Assembly: GCA_945882005.1 (NCBI GenBank)
Contig: CAMCWG010000018.1
Location: 1 to 20,441, forward strand
DNA length: 20,441 nucleotides
Direction of reading: 5' to 3'
From: Bordetella parapertussis
Lineage (GTDB): Bacteria; Pseudomonadota; Gammaproteobacteria; Burkholderiales; Burkholderiaceae_B
Made by a program: the position numbers and the translations under genes. Under the pieces are notes generated by a model. The model was not told where the DNA came from. It was given only the letters and a program-made list of their open reading frames with translations, and searched no databases. Numbering within the stretch: position 1 is the first letter of the stretch; every line of letters starts with the position of its first letter. Below, one piece after another: positions 1 through 7,619 of this stretch.

Positions 1-1
1 G

Positions 2-205
2 TCCGCACCCGCCAGCACCCCAGGCGCGGTGATCGAACGGCTTAGCAAGTCACTCAACGAAGTCATCTCTGACCCCGCTGTTGCCAAACAACTGGCCAAT
101 ACGGGTGCTGACGCTACAAAAATGTCACAGGCAGAGTTCAAAAAGCTTATCTCCGCCGAACTCGATATCTACAAGAAGATTGTTGACGGGATGAAAACGA
201 AGTAA
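2..205 (+). CDS. Tripartite tricarboxylate transporter substrate-binding protein (Bug/TctC family), C-terminal fragment
   Basis: The window opens inside a reading frame that gives 67 residues and ends with TAA at 203-205. The residues fit the C-terminal end of Bug/TctC periplasmic receptors: an amphipathic helix with SLNEVISDPAVAKQLANTGA, then the segment around MSQAEFKKLISAELDIYKKIV, which matches the family's usual ending (S-x-x-E-F-x-x-x-I-x-x-E with a final helix). Such receptors bind carboxylates or other small organic acids in the periplasm for TctAB-type or orphan uptake. Signal peptide and ligand pocket lie outside the window, so the substrate cannot be guessed. It converges with the dioxygenase gene, with 11 bases between the stop codons. 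Confidence 0.8.
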   Translation, partial: SAPASTPGAVIERLSKSLNEVISDPAVAKQLANTGADATKMSQAEFKKLISAELDIYKKIVDGMKTK

Positions 206-216
206 GGCGCAGTTGA

Positions 217-972
217 CTACGCGGGCACCTTGACGGGTTCATCTAAGAAACCGCCGGAACGCAGCGTAATCACGAGTGTGTCTCGCCACCCCAGTTCACC
301 CTGAGGCTGAATAGGGGTGGTTTCGTGAATAACCCGCGCATCATCCAGCAACAATAACGACCAAGGTTCGGTCAAGGTAAAGCGTTGTCCGAACGGGCTA
401 CTCACGTCAAACACCCGCGTCTCGCCTCCCTTAATGCCATGGCGAGCGATTAAAAATACAGCAACAAGATCAACGCCGTCACGATGGGCTCCCTCTGGCG
501 TTGGTCTACCGATACCGTCAGTTGTATCAATCCGGAAAGGATGCGCCTCGACATACCAAGTCTGGTTACCCCGCAAACCAGACGCCACGGTCCCCAAAAA
601 AGCGAGTAACTTTGACCACACAGTTGTGCTTGTCATTGCGCCATCTAGCGGATCAAACCATCTCAGCATCCCACCGTGCAGCGCATTGTAGGAAAGAGGC
701 TGCCAGTGCGCTCGGTCTACATGACGCTCAACGGCATCATCTTTCACTAAAAAACTGCCATGCCGCCGACGCCGGTACCGCCCACCGTCTTTAAGATACT
801 GATCGGGCGGCAGATTATTCCAGAACGCGTTGAGGCTCAGCAATTCAGGAATCGCAAGATCACTCAAGTCGCTCACTGCCTGAGGCGACAGCACAGCAAA
901 TCCTCGCTCTCTGAGCTTGCCCTGCAGCTCAAGCGGTGCAGTCAAGGGCGGTGCAAGTAATGTTGTGCTCAT
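217..972 (-). CDS. 2-oxoglutarate/Fe(II)-dependent dioxygenase, PF10014 type
   Basis: A 251-residue protein with the fold signature of the 2OG-Fe(II) oxygenase family that includes the Bacillus L-isoleucine hydroxylase. The iron ligands are visible as H163-R-D165 (in EGAHRDGVD) and H216 (in RVIHETTPI), and R230 is well placed to hold the 2-oxoglutarate carboxylate. The segment GGETRVFD is also typical. Family members hydroxylate free amino acids or small molecules; the substrate here is unknown. Its ATG overlaps the stop of the upstream TIGR03643 gene as ATGA, so translation is probably coupled. It is the last gene of an Rrf2-TIGR03643-dioxygenase operon. Confidence 0.85.
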   Translation of the reverse strand: MSTTLLAPPLTAPLELQGKLRERGFAVLSPQAVSDLSDLAIPELLSLNAFWNNLPPDQYLKDGGRYRRRRHGSFLVKDDAVERHVDRAHWQPLSYNALHGGMLRWFDPLDGAMTSTTVWSKLLAFLGTVASGLRGNQTWYVEAHPFRIDTTDGIGRPTPEGAHRDGVDLVAVFLIARHGIKGGETRVFDVSSPFGQRFTLTEPWSLLLLDDARVIHETTPIQPQGELGWRDTLVITLRSGGFLDEPVKVPA

Positions 973-1277
973 CTGCTTCCTAAACGTGCGACATGGCGGT
1001 ATTCATGCGCCATCGACACCGGCCTGAGTGCCAAGTGTTTGGTGTGCCGTCCCGACACACGTTCGCGCCAGAGTTTGAATGACGCGCGCTTGAGTTCGCG
1101 ACGCATCAACTTTATCACCTCTGCCTCGTTTAAACCGAACTGCTGGGCGATCGCCTCAAAAGGCGTGCGATCTTCCCAAGCCATTTCGATGATTCTGGAA
1201 GTGTGGCTCAGCGTATTCAAAATTTGGCTCTTCTCTATCGATACGTATGTCGGTATCCCATTCGGGAATATTGTCAC
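969..1277 (-). CDS. TIGR03643/DUF2805 family protein
   Basis: About 102 residues if translated from GTG at 1275-1277. The core from about residue 26 (SRIIEMAWEDRTPFEAI, then QFGLNEAEVIKLMRRELK and the SFKLWRERVSGRHTKH region) is strongly characteristic of the small TIGR03643/DUF2805 family. Its function is unknown; it is predicted to be a helical DNA-binding-like protein and is often found near photolyase/cryptochrome genes. The start is unsure: GTG 1277 lacks a good ribosome site, whereas TTG at 1218-1220 follows a purine-rich GAGAAGAG and leaves only 65 bases of overlap with the Rrf2 gene. Even the conserved core overlaps the Rrf2 3' end in another frame. It is coupled downstream to the dioxygenase by ATGA. 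Confidence 0.8.
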   Translation of the reverse strand: MTIFPNGIPTYVSIEKSQILNTLSHTSRIIEMAWEDRTPFEAIAQQFGLNEAEVIKLMRRELKRASFKLWRERVSGRHTKHLALRPVSMAHEYRHVARLGSR

Positions 1278-1647
1278 CTAACAAGTCCGCGAAACGCTGC
1301 GATTTGAAAAACTCGATGCGCGCCAGCTCGTACTGCGCTTCGAGCCAGCCCGTGAAGTCCTCCCGCGAACCACTGTGGCGAAGCGGTGCAGGTGCCACAT
1401 AAAACACGGAAACGATGTCCCAGACGGACAGTCTAGCTGCGGCGCCGCAAAAACAGTGCCCACCCAAAGGACCGCGCCGGGAAGATACAAAGCCGTTCGC
1501 CCGCAAGAGCTTGAGCAGATTTTCCACATACGACACCGAGAGGCTCAGGCGTCTCGCCAATTCTTGGGTGGTCAGCGTTGAGGCTTTTGGCAACTTAGCC
1601 AAAGAAACAACTAGATTTAATGCATGCTTTGCTTCATTTGCGCTCAT
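1156..1647 (-). CDS. Rrf2 family transcriptional regulator
   Basis: A 163-residue protein with the Rrf2 winged-helix layout: helices from about residue 5, the recognition part LTTQELARRLSLSVSYVENLLKLLR-type segment at 24-49, then the wing with S-R-R-G-P-L-G-G at 56-63, and LSVWDIV at 73-79. It has two close cysteines (HCFC at 64-67) but not the three-cysteine spacing of IscR/NsrR, so an iron-sulfur cluster is not assured. A GAGAG stretch lies ahead of the ATG at 1647. It is the first gene of the leftward operon and is divergent from the MerR-type regulator. The last 15-40 residues are read from DNA that also encodes TIGR03643, so its C-terminus may be unconstrained. Confidence 0.75.
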   Translation of the reverse strand: MSANEAKHALNLVVSLAKLPKASTLTTQELARRLSLSVSYVENLLKLLRANGFVSSRRGPLGGHCFCGAAARLSVWDIVSVFYVAPAPLRHSGSREDFTGWLEAQYELARIEFFKSQRFADLLGDNIPEWDTDIRIDREEPNFEYAEPHFQNHRNGLGRSHAF

Positions 1648-1709
1648 GGACGTACTCTCTTTGAGTAGATTAAAACTATTTCGACGGTTAATTATCTACT
1701 ATAAATCTA

Positions 1710-1731
1710 TTCAAATACATATATATTTGAA
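1710..1731. promoter_or_regulatory. Inverted repeat in divergent regulator promoter region (candidate operator)
   Basis: TTCAAATA at 1710-1717 and TATTTGAA at 1724-1731 form a perfect 8-bp inverted repeat with a 6-bp spacer, in an AT-rich stretch between the divergent Rrf2 and MerR-type genes. A further related half-site (TTCAATA) starts near 1750. Size and symmetry suit binding by a dimeric regulator such as either neighbour. Which regulator binds is inference. The position also argues that the MerR-type protein starts downstream of it rather than at the far upstream ATG. Confidence 0.5.
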
Positions 1732-1777
1732 AATATCCGCTACAATCTGTTCAATACCTACTCATACTAAATTTAAA

Positions 1778-2755
1778 TTGAAATCGCTCTCGCAACAGTA
1801 TCGAATCGGTGCCATCGCAAAACTCGCGGGCGTGCCCGTCTCCACCCTAAGAGTCTGGGAGTCTAGGCACCAAGCCTTGAGCCCCATAAAGACCGCAGGG
1901 CAGCACCGCCTCTACGGTGAGGAAGATCTATTACGTGCGACACTTTTAAAACAGTTGAGCGATCAAGGCCACGCCATCAGCACCATCGCGCCTCTTGATC
2001 TCGAAGCGTTAAACGGGCTCCTGCAAAGGCAATCCATCCAGAGAGTGAGCAGTGCAAAATCAGGGCATACCCGAAATGTCTCTTTAGCGATCGTTGGACT
2101 TGCACTAGCGGGGCAAGTAGAGGGAACGCCGTTCGCAAAGTATCTCCAAAACACCCAACTTGCCGTCACCGGGGTGTACCAGAGCGTAGAGGCAGCGCGT
2201 CAGACGCCACCCTCCTCGTCGCCAGACATTTTTTTACTAAAGATCAACACCCTGCACGAAATCGTCGTGAATGACATTTTGCAAGCAGCTCGTGCGATGC
2301 GCACCAGCCAAATTGTTGTCCTCTATAACTACGGCCGAGAACAAGTCGTGCGCGCGATGCGCGAGAATGGGATGATCGTTCGTCGTGAGCCTCTATCAGA
2401 CTATGAGCTCGCAGAGCTCATCAACTCGGTGTTGGTGGTCGATGCGAGTCAACAACTGAGCGAAACCTCAACGAGTGCAACGATACCGGCGCGCAAGTAT
2501 TCTGATCAGATACTCAAGAAAATCAGTGGGATTTCAACCAACGTTCTATGCGAGTGCCCTCGCCACGTCGCAGAAATCATCGCGCAGCTCGCGAGCTTTG
2601 AGCAATACAGCCAAGAGTGCCTGAACAAAGGCGCAGAGGATGCGCACCTGCATGCATACTTATCATCAGTGTCAGGATCTGCACGTGCGCTATTTGAGCA
2701 AGCACTGGAAAAAGTAGCCCGACATGAAGGCATTGATCTGAGCGCGCAAGAATAA
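1778..2755 (+). CDS. MerR family transcriptional regulator, CarH/LitR-like architecture
   Basis: The N-terminus carries a MerR winged helix: YRIGAIAKLAGVPVSTLRVW, then the wing H-R-L-Y and helices ending in the linker DLEALNGLL. The remaining about 220 residues resemble the helical-plus-Rossmann effector region of CarA/CarH/LitR light regulators (SLAIVGLALAGQ, VVLYNYGRE) by layout. No E/D-x-H-x-x-G cobalamin-ligating motif is visible, so a B12-free role is possible. The frame is open from 1415, but 1646-1777 is AT-rich and contains the inverted repeat, so TTG 1778 is preferred; ATG 1646 is the alternative, and neither has a strong ribosome site. Link to light response is inferred from family and the TIGR03643 neighbour. 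Confidence 0.75.
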   Translation: MKSLSQQYRIGAIAKLAGVPVSTLRVWESRHQALSPIKTAGQHRLYGEEDLLRATLLKQLSDQGHAISTIAPLDLEALNGLLQRQSIQRVSSAKSGHTRNVSLAIVGLALAGQVEGTPFAKYLQNTQLAVTGVYQSVEAARQTPPSSSPDIFLLKINTLHEIVVNDILQAARAMRTSQIVVLYNYGREQVVRAMRENGMIVRREPLSDYELAELINSVLVVDASQQLSETSTSATIPARKYSDQILKKISGISTNVLCECPRHVAEIIAQLASFEQYSQECLNKGAEDAHLHAYLSSVSGSARALFEQALEKVARHEGIDLSAQE

Positions 2756-2804
2756 TTTACGATTCTTCGCTATAGTGGGCAGACTTGCCAACAGGACCGA
2801 CTCG

Positions 2805-3257
2805 ATGATTTTGGCTACAGCCTTTCTTATTAACTCAACAGTCGTCACGATGACGATGTTGATTCACTACGAAGCCCTTTTCTGGCTCTCAAAAAAACTA
2901 CCTAAACTCTGTCAAATCCGTCCTCGCTTGCAGGTCCTGGTGGGAGTCCTGTGTGTATTTATCGTGCATGTGGTCGAAATCTGGCTCTTCGCACTCGCCT
3001 TCTATTTTTCGAGCATGATAGAAGGGATGGGTAAGCTGGCGGGAAATCTGCTCGACCACGGCGGGCTTCTTGACTGCGTCTATTTATCCTTTGTAACGTT
3101 TACGACCGTCGGTTATGGTGATGTTATCGCTGAAGGTCGGCTTAGATATCTGGGTGGCATCGAGTCGCTGACCGGCATCGTTTTGATCACCTGGTCGGCG
3201 TCTTTCTTATTTGTTGAGATGCAGCGAAACTGGGCTGATCTGCGCAAACTGAAATAG
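2805..3257 (+). CDS. Two-transmembrane potassium channel-like protein (ion channel domain)
   Basis: A 150-residue membrane protein from ATG 2805, which has AGGA at 2793-2796 as ribosome site; an in-frame GTG at 2775 is a less likely start. There is a hydrophobic N-terminal helix, a second helix (VLVGVLCVFIVHVVEIWLFA region), a pore loop containing T-T-V-G-Y-G-D, and a last helix (SLTGIVLITWSASFLFV). The filter TVGYGD is the potassium selectivity signature of the Ion_trans_2/KcsA-like family. No RCK or cyclic-nucleotide domain is attached, so gating is unknown. It stops 10 bases before the GMC oxidoreductase and probably shares its transcript. Confidence 0.85.
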   Translation: MILATAFLINSTVVTMTMLIHYEALFWLSKKLPKLCQIRPRLQVLVGVLCVFIVHVVEIWLFALAFYFSSMIEGMGKLAGNLLDHGGLLDCVYLSFVTFTTVGYGDVIAEGRLRYLGGIESLTGIVLITWSASFLFVEMQRNWADLRKLK

Positions 3258-3267
3258 AGATCACAGC

Positions 3268-4887
3268 ATGCACACTACCTATGACTTTGTCATCATTGGC
3301 GCAGGCTCTGCCGGCTGCGTACTCGCCAACCGATTATCCGCGGACGAAACCCGGACGGTTTTGCTCCTCGAAGCCGGCCCTGCCGACAACAATCCGTGGA
3401 TTAAGATCCCAGCAGGCGTGCCGCGCATCGTTGCTGATCCTCAGATCACTTGGGGCTATCACTCCGAGCCTGAGCCAGGCCTCAATGGTCGCCGGCTCCA
3501 CTGGCCACGCGGCAAAACCCTCGGGGGTTCGAGCAGCATCAACGGCCATGTCTACATGCGCGGCACCCCTGATGATTACAACGGCTGGCGTGATGCGGGC
3601 AATCCAGGTTGGGGCTGGGACGACGTTCTGCCTCACTTCAAAGCGACAGAGTGTCACTTCGCCGGAGAGTCAGCCCTCCATGGGTCTCAGGGTGAGCTCA
3701 AAGTTTCTGCCCTGCAGGAACCTCACCCGGCGTCCCAAGCGTTTGTGGCCGCCGCTGTAAACGCCGGCATTGAACCAAATGATGACTTTAATGGCGTCAA
3801 CCAGGCTGGAGTTGGATACGTTCAATTAATGATTCACCGCGGCATACGTTCTTCTGCGGCCAGATCTTTTCTGAAGCCCATTCGCAACAGAAAGAACCTA
3901 ACGGTCGCAGTCAATGCGCTAGTCGAACGCATTGTGTTGACAGGTAAGCGTGCAACAGGTGTGCGCTACGAACAGCATGGTCAATCCATTGAAGTCACCG
4001 CTGGAGAATTGATTCTTTCAGCTGGCGCAATTAATTCACCGCAAATTCTTATGCTGTCGGGCATTGGCCCTGCTGACGAGCTAGGAAAACACGGCATAAC
4101 CGTGATCCATCCATTACCAGGTGTAGGGCAAAACTTACACGATCATGTGTACGTCCATGCGATGGCAAAAGTGAAGCCAGCGTTCTCGGTCAATCATAAA
4201 ATCTGCAGCAACCTGCGGATGATTCCCGATATTTTGCGCTACCTAGTTAGCCGCAAGGGACTGTTGAATTCGGCGGCGGCACAAGTCGCGCTCTTTGCAA
4301 AGTCTGGAGTCAACTCCGAGAAAGTCGATCTGCAAATGCAGATGCGCCCCTTCAGTATGCTGGGTGCAGGAGGCATGTTTCAGGCAGACAACTTTCCTGC
4401 CATCACCGCTTCCTGTGGTTTGCTTCACGTGCACTCGGCTGGCTCTGTGACGTTGAAATCTGCAGACTTTCGACAAGCCCCGAAAATGTTCGCGAGCTAC
4501 CTCACGGACCCACGCGACACCGCACCCTTAGTCTTCGGCTTGCGCCTGATCCGCCGCATTTTTACCGAGCCACCGTTTAGGGATATCTGCACAGGCGAAG
4601 CCTTGCCAGGACCCGACAGGAACACAGACGAAGAACTTATCGCCTACTGTCGCGAACAAGCACAAACGATGTACCATCCGGTCGGCACATGTCGCATGGG
4701 TTCAGATGCCCTCGCAGTCGTCGATCAACGCTTGCGCGTTCACGGCATACTAGGTCTGCGCGTCGTAGATGCTTCAGTGATGCCTAAAGTACCCTCGGGT
4801 AATACGAGCGCTCCAGTTATTATGGTTGCGAACAAGGCGGCTGAGATGATTATGGAAGACTCTCGCAATTCCTCTCAAAAGAACTGA
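3268..4887 (+). CDS. GMC family FAD-dependent oxidoreductase (choline dehydrogenase-like)
   Basis: A full-length 539-residue glucose-methanol-choline oxidoreductase. The FAD dinucleotide fold is GAGSAGCVLANRLS at residues 11-24; the first GMC signature is PRGKTLGGSSSINGHVYMRG at 80-99; the second is GAINSPQILMLSGIG at 253-267. The catalytic histidine is H470 (MYHPVGTCRMG) and the partner asparagine N512 (GNTSAPVIM). Members oxidise primary alcohols such as choline or alkanols; the sequence does not fix the substrate, so betA is not assigned. It has no signal peptide and is likely cytoplasmic or membrane-associated. It follows the channel gene by 10 bases, and no terminator is obvious after it. 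Confidence 0.9.
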   Translation: MHTTYDFVIIGAGSAGCVLANRLSADETRTVLLLEAGPADNNPWIKIPAGVPRIVADPQITWGYHSEPEPGLNGRRLHWPRGKTLGGSSSINGHVYMRGTPDDYNGWRDAGNPGWGWDDVLPHFKATECHFAGESALHGSQGELKVSALQEPHPASQAFVAAAVNAGIEPNDDFNGVNQAGVGYVQLMIHRGIRSSAARSFLKPIRNRKNLTVAVNALVERIVLTGKRATGVRYEQHGQSIEVTAGELILSAGAINSPQILMLSGIGPADELGKHGITVIHPLPGVGQNLHDHVYVHAMAKVKPAFSVNHKICSNLRMIPDILRYLVSRKGLLNSAAAQVALFAKSGVNSEKVDLQMQMRPFSMLGAGGMFQADNFPAITASCGLLHVHSAGSVTLKSADFRQAPKMFASYLTDPRDTAPLVFGLRLIRRIFTEPPFRDICTGEALPGPDRNTDEELIAYCREQAQTMYHPVGTCRMGSDALAVVDQRLRVHGILGLRVVDASVMPKVPSGNTSAPVIMVANKAAEMIMEDSRNSSQKN

Positions 4888-5001
4888 ATCCAGTCATAAA
4901 CAATAAGATTACGCCCAACGAGACGACTTAAAAATACATAACATATTGATTTAATGAGAATTTAGATAACATGCGCGACACGGCAGAGAGCGGAGCGAGT
5001 A

Positions 5002-5030
5002 TTGTTCATTACACAATTAACTGCTACTAT
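5002..5030 (+). promoter_or_regulatory. Predicted sigma70-type promoter for the 105-residue protein
   Basis: TTGTTC at 5002-5007 and TACTAT at 5025-5030 are separated by exactly 17 bases, a good match to the sigma70 consensus. The predicted transcript start near 5037 gives a leader of about 87 bases before ATG 5124, with GGAGA at 5109-5113 as ribosome site. The rest of the 236-base gap 4888-5123 is AT-rich and shows no open gene. Confidence 0.6.
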
Positions 5031-5060
5031 TTATTTGTGCGCAGTTGAGGGTAATACCTA

Positions 5061-5092
5061 GAGCAAAACCTAGCGAACGCTAACACGTAGCT
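5061..5092 (+). other. Stem-loop in the predicted 5' leader
   Basis: GAGC at 5061-5064 can pair with GCTC at 5089-5092 around an inner hairpin TAGCG-AA-CGCTA at 5071-5082. It lies between the predicted transcription start and the ribosome site. It may stabilise the leader or affect translation, but it is not a recognised riboswitch. Confidence 0.3.
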
Positions 5093-5123
5093 CAAAATTC
5101 TTAATCTTGGAGAAAACGGAATC

Positions 5124-5441
5124 ATGCAAACTCAAGCAAACGACCTGAATGTATTAACGAATGGCGCGAAACTGGTGGGCGAGTCTGTGCTCCCAGGTGC
5201 AAGTCTTCTAATGGACGGGCAGTTTTTAGCAGGTGCAGCACATGCCGCAGTTGGCATTGGCGCACGCATCGCGATCGGCCCAGCAGCTGTGGTTTTGGTA
5301 TGTGCTGACTCGTTCTCGAAATCAGTAACTGACAAGTTCTTGTGGACCCACGTCAAAGATGCAATCGCAGCGCGTAAAGCTGCCCGAGCAGAAAAAGCTG
5401 CAGCGAAAGCAGCCGCAGCAGCAGAAGTTCAGGCTGTTTAA
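5124..5441 (+). CDS. Small Ala/Gly-rich hydrophobic protein of unknown function (possibly DUF6072-like)
   Basis: A 105-residue protein. Residues 11-62 form a glycine- and alanine-rich hydrophobic region (LVGESVLPGASLLMDGQFLA, then AAVGIGARIAIGPAAVVLV) suited to one or two tightly packed membrane helices or a self-assembling surface. Residues 80-105 are a charged Ala/Lys/Arg tail of coiled-coil or nucleic-acid-binding character. I do not recognise it firmly; the composition recalls small families such as DUF6072, but that is memory, not a search. It stands alone with its own promoter, ribosome site and strong terminator, as expected for an abundant structural protein. Function is unassigned. 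Confidence 0.8.
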   Translation: MQTQANDLNVLTNGAKLVGESVLPGASLLMDGQFLAGAAHAAVGIGARIAIGPAAVVLVCADSFSKSVTDKFLWTHVKDAIAARKAARAEKAAAKAAAAAEVQAV

Positions 5442-5468
5442 AAATATTTTTTAGTTTTTGTAATAAAG

Positions 5469-5498
5469 GGCGGATGAATTATTCATCCGCCTTTTTTT
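5469..5498 (+). terminator. Rho-independent terminator of the 105-residue protein gene
   Basis: GGCGGATGAAT at 5469-5479 pairs with ATTCATCCGCC at 5481-5491, an 11-bp stem with a minimal loop, followed by seven T at 5492-5498. Flanking AAA can pair with TTT. It is strong on the plus strand and could weakly serve the converging ATP-grasp gene, which stops at 5538. Confidence 0.9.
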
Positions 5499-5537
5499 GT
5501 TAAGCCAACCGCAGATAATCAAATACCTCCACGAGTA

Positions 5538-6884
5538 TTACGATCCGCTCGCGGGGTAGCTGTAAAGCTGAGTGATTAGCTCGTCAACATCGCGCTCAAG
5601 CATGGCTAGCAATCGCTCACGAGAAATATCTGTTCGCGAGTAGTGCCCCGCAGCGCCACCACTGAGCACACTGCCCTTGGGGTACCAAGCGGCCGCATAG
5701 TGCGTTCCCACTTTATCGAATGGTGTTGAATGACCAATTTCGAAGGCGTCGCCTAGCGTTGCATTCGCGCGATAAGGCATGATTTTGCTATGTGCCCAAC
5801 AATAGGGCGGAGAAAACTTCTTATTTTGCATCGCAGGTAAGGGCTCATCAAAAATGACTCTCTGCTCAAGATCAATAAGGTTGATTTCCTTAGACATCAT
5901 GACATTGCAATGATACGATCCCTGCCTTCTGGGATTAAGATCAAGGGCATAACAATGTCCGGTACTGGTAATCAAAAAATCTAGCCCGAACAAACCTCGA
6001 AATCCGTGTTGTGACAAGTAATTACCGACAGCCTCTGTCATCTCAAAAATCATAGAGCGATGCCGCTCGTCAACGCTTGAGGGATAGACGTTACCGAGGT
6101 ACTGATGACCACGCAAAATCTGATCTGTTATGCACACCACAAGGGTGTTATTTTCACCAAGGACAATTGCACTAGCGTTTGGCGCACGCACAATGTCTTC
6201 CAATAGTCTTGCGGCGATAAAGTGATTGCTTTTGTTGAGCGATCGTATGCTTTCAAAATATGACGTCAATTCGTGACGCGATTCGATCCTTTGGCTATCA
6301 CTCCCAGCAGAAGAAAATGCAGCTGAAAGAAAAAATGGATATTCAGTGTGCTTAGCCTGCAATTCGTCATAGCTGGAATACACCCAAGTATGATTCATTG
6401 AAAAACCTAAATGACGGAACACATTCAAATGTTCAGCTTTATCATCAAATCTTGCAGCAACGCTAGGATCTGGACCAAGAACTTTGACCTTTGGATTGTC
6501 GAAGGCTAACCCGACACTCGTCAGACTGAGCACAAACACCTGTTCTTGTTTAACAAGCAGCTTAGCGATGAGCTCACGAACGAACTTGTTACTGCTGAAC
6601 TGCCTATTTAAGTCATCAGCTGCCAACACGGTAAATGTGTGTGTCGACGGACTCGAAGTCTCAAAGCCTGGGCTTGGATACTGATTGATGACAATGTAAT
6701 TTTCATCTTCAAACAAGTCGCTATGTCGCGAAGGAAGAACAAAGATAGGCTTAAAAGTGATGCCAAATCTCTTTTTTAAATTCGCCTCCCAAATAGAATG
6801 TAATGGGTGAAAGCGATCTGACAAGAGATTGAAGTAATAAGCATTATGATCGGTTAGTAGATTTTCGCTCAACTCCGAAGACAT
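5538..6884 (-). CDS. ATP-grasp domain protein (carboxylate-amine ligase-like)
   Basis: A 448-residue protein. A variable N-terminal part (1-135) precedes an ATP-grasp core: the ATP-contacting segment RFDDKAEHLNVFRHLGF around K149, the 220-255 strand region, then GFRGLFGLDFL at 294-304 and the metal/ATP motif ALDLNPRRQGSY at 313-324. This is the layout of ligases that make an acyl-phosphate and couple it to an amine or thiol, including peptide ligases; the substrate is unknown. It ends the leftward operon with two permease-like proteins and a methyltransferase, 69 bases after the second permease. A role in modifying an amino acid or peptide of the neighbouring nonribosomal pathway is inference. 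Confidence 0.75.
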   Translation of the reverse strand: MSSELSENLLTDHNAYYFNLLSDRFHPLHSIWEANLKKRFGITFKPIFVLPSRHSDLFEDENYIVINQYPSPGFETSSPSTHTFTVLAADDLNRQFSSNKFVRELIAKLLVKQEQVFVLSLTSVGLAFDNPKVKVLGPDPSVAARFDDKAEHLNVFRHLGFSMNHTWVYSSYDELQAKHTEYPFFLSAAFSSAGSDSQRIESRHELTSYFESIRSLNKSNHFIAARLLEDIVRAPNASAIVLGENNTLVVCITDQILRGHQYLGNVYPSSVDERHRSMIFEMTEAVGNYLSQHGFRGLFGLDFLITSTGHCYALDLNPRRQGSYHCNVMMSKEINLIDLEQRVIFDEPLPAMQNKKFSPPYCWAHSKIMPYRANATLGDAFEIGHSTPFDKVGTHYAAAWYPKGSVLSGGAAGHYSRTDISRERLLAMLERDVDELITQLYSYPASGS

Positions 6885-6953
6885 TTGTAAATTCCAATCG
6901 AAGAATAGTGAATGACCGCACGACCAAATTGAGACAGCAATAAATGCCCAAGC

Positions 6954-7619
6954 TTAAGACTGAGGCTGCTTGGAAAACTTTGATGTCAATGCAGCTCTAA
7001 AAAAATTGACAACCGCGAATCCAACCTGCATGATAATTCCAAAGCAGATAATTCCAATTGCAAATAACAATAAACGCTGATCAATAGACTCTATCCGCAT
7101 CGCGTAACGCACCAGCGTTGCAACACCTTCCGTTACACCAATTGCGGCACCGGAAGCTGAAGACATAATCAATATGAAATACATTCGCATTAAGTTTGGG
7201 AGCAGTTGAAGCGCAGTAATAATCTGCCCGAGTCGCCACTGCCGAATCGATTCTAAAAAATTATCAAAGACGTATGCGACGGCATAAGGCAAGAGCGAGA
7301 GGACAACAATTGAAACATTGGATAAGGTCCAGTTTGATCCAGCAATGACAATTTGTCTTGGTAGCAGGTAAAGCAGACTAATCATCACAAGAAAAGTCGG
7401 CATTGCGCGAATCAACGCAATAAAGAATCCGATGATCTTGCCTACAAAACCACCTGCCAAACTAAACCCAACGAGTAAACCACCTATTAACAAGCTGAAA
7501 AGTAATGTTAGAGAAGCGATCTTGAAATTAACCAGCATCCCACTGCCAAGCGAGCCGAAAAAGCCTTGCGGAATAAAGCTGAGAATATCAGTCACGGATA
7601 GTCTCCGATTTAGGCTCAT
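6954..7619 (-). CDS. Amino-acid ABC permease-like membrane protein with shortened coupling loop
   Basis: A 221-residue protein from ATG 7619, which has GGAGAG upstream; it overlaps the fused permease gene by 32 bases. Residues 25-70 contain the first helices, and R-A-M-P-T-F at 71-76 matches the R-G-T-P motif of polar amino-acid permeases (HisMQ family). Normally GQ starts the EAA loop, with LP about 20 residues later; here GQIITALQLLPNLMR at 131-145 shows only about 8 residues between, so most of the helix that docks on the ATPase seems absent. The end (SSASGAAIGVTEGV) resembles the last conserved permease block. No ATPase gene is nearby. Transport may be altered or lost; that is inferred from eye alignment. 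Confidence 0.7.
   Translation of the reverse strand: MSLNRRLSVTDILSFIPQGFFGSLGSGMLVNFKIASLTLLFSLLIGGLLVGFSLAGGFVGKIIGFFIALIRAMPTFLVMISLLYLLPRQIVIAGSNWTLSNVSIVVLSLLPYAVAYVFDNFLESIRQWRLGQIITALQLLPNLMRMYFILIMSSASGAAIGVTEGVATLVRYAMRIESIDQRLLLFAIGIICFGIIMQVGFAVVNFFRAALTSKFSKQPQS

Noticed and set aside
1415..1777. N-terminal extension of the MerR-type frame
   Set aside because: The part before 1646 is antisense to the Rrf2 gene, and 1646-1777 is AT-rich promoter-like DNA with a perfect dyad; the family's HTH begins just after 1790.
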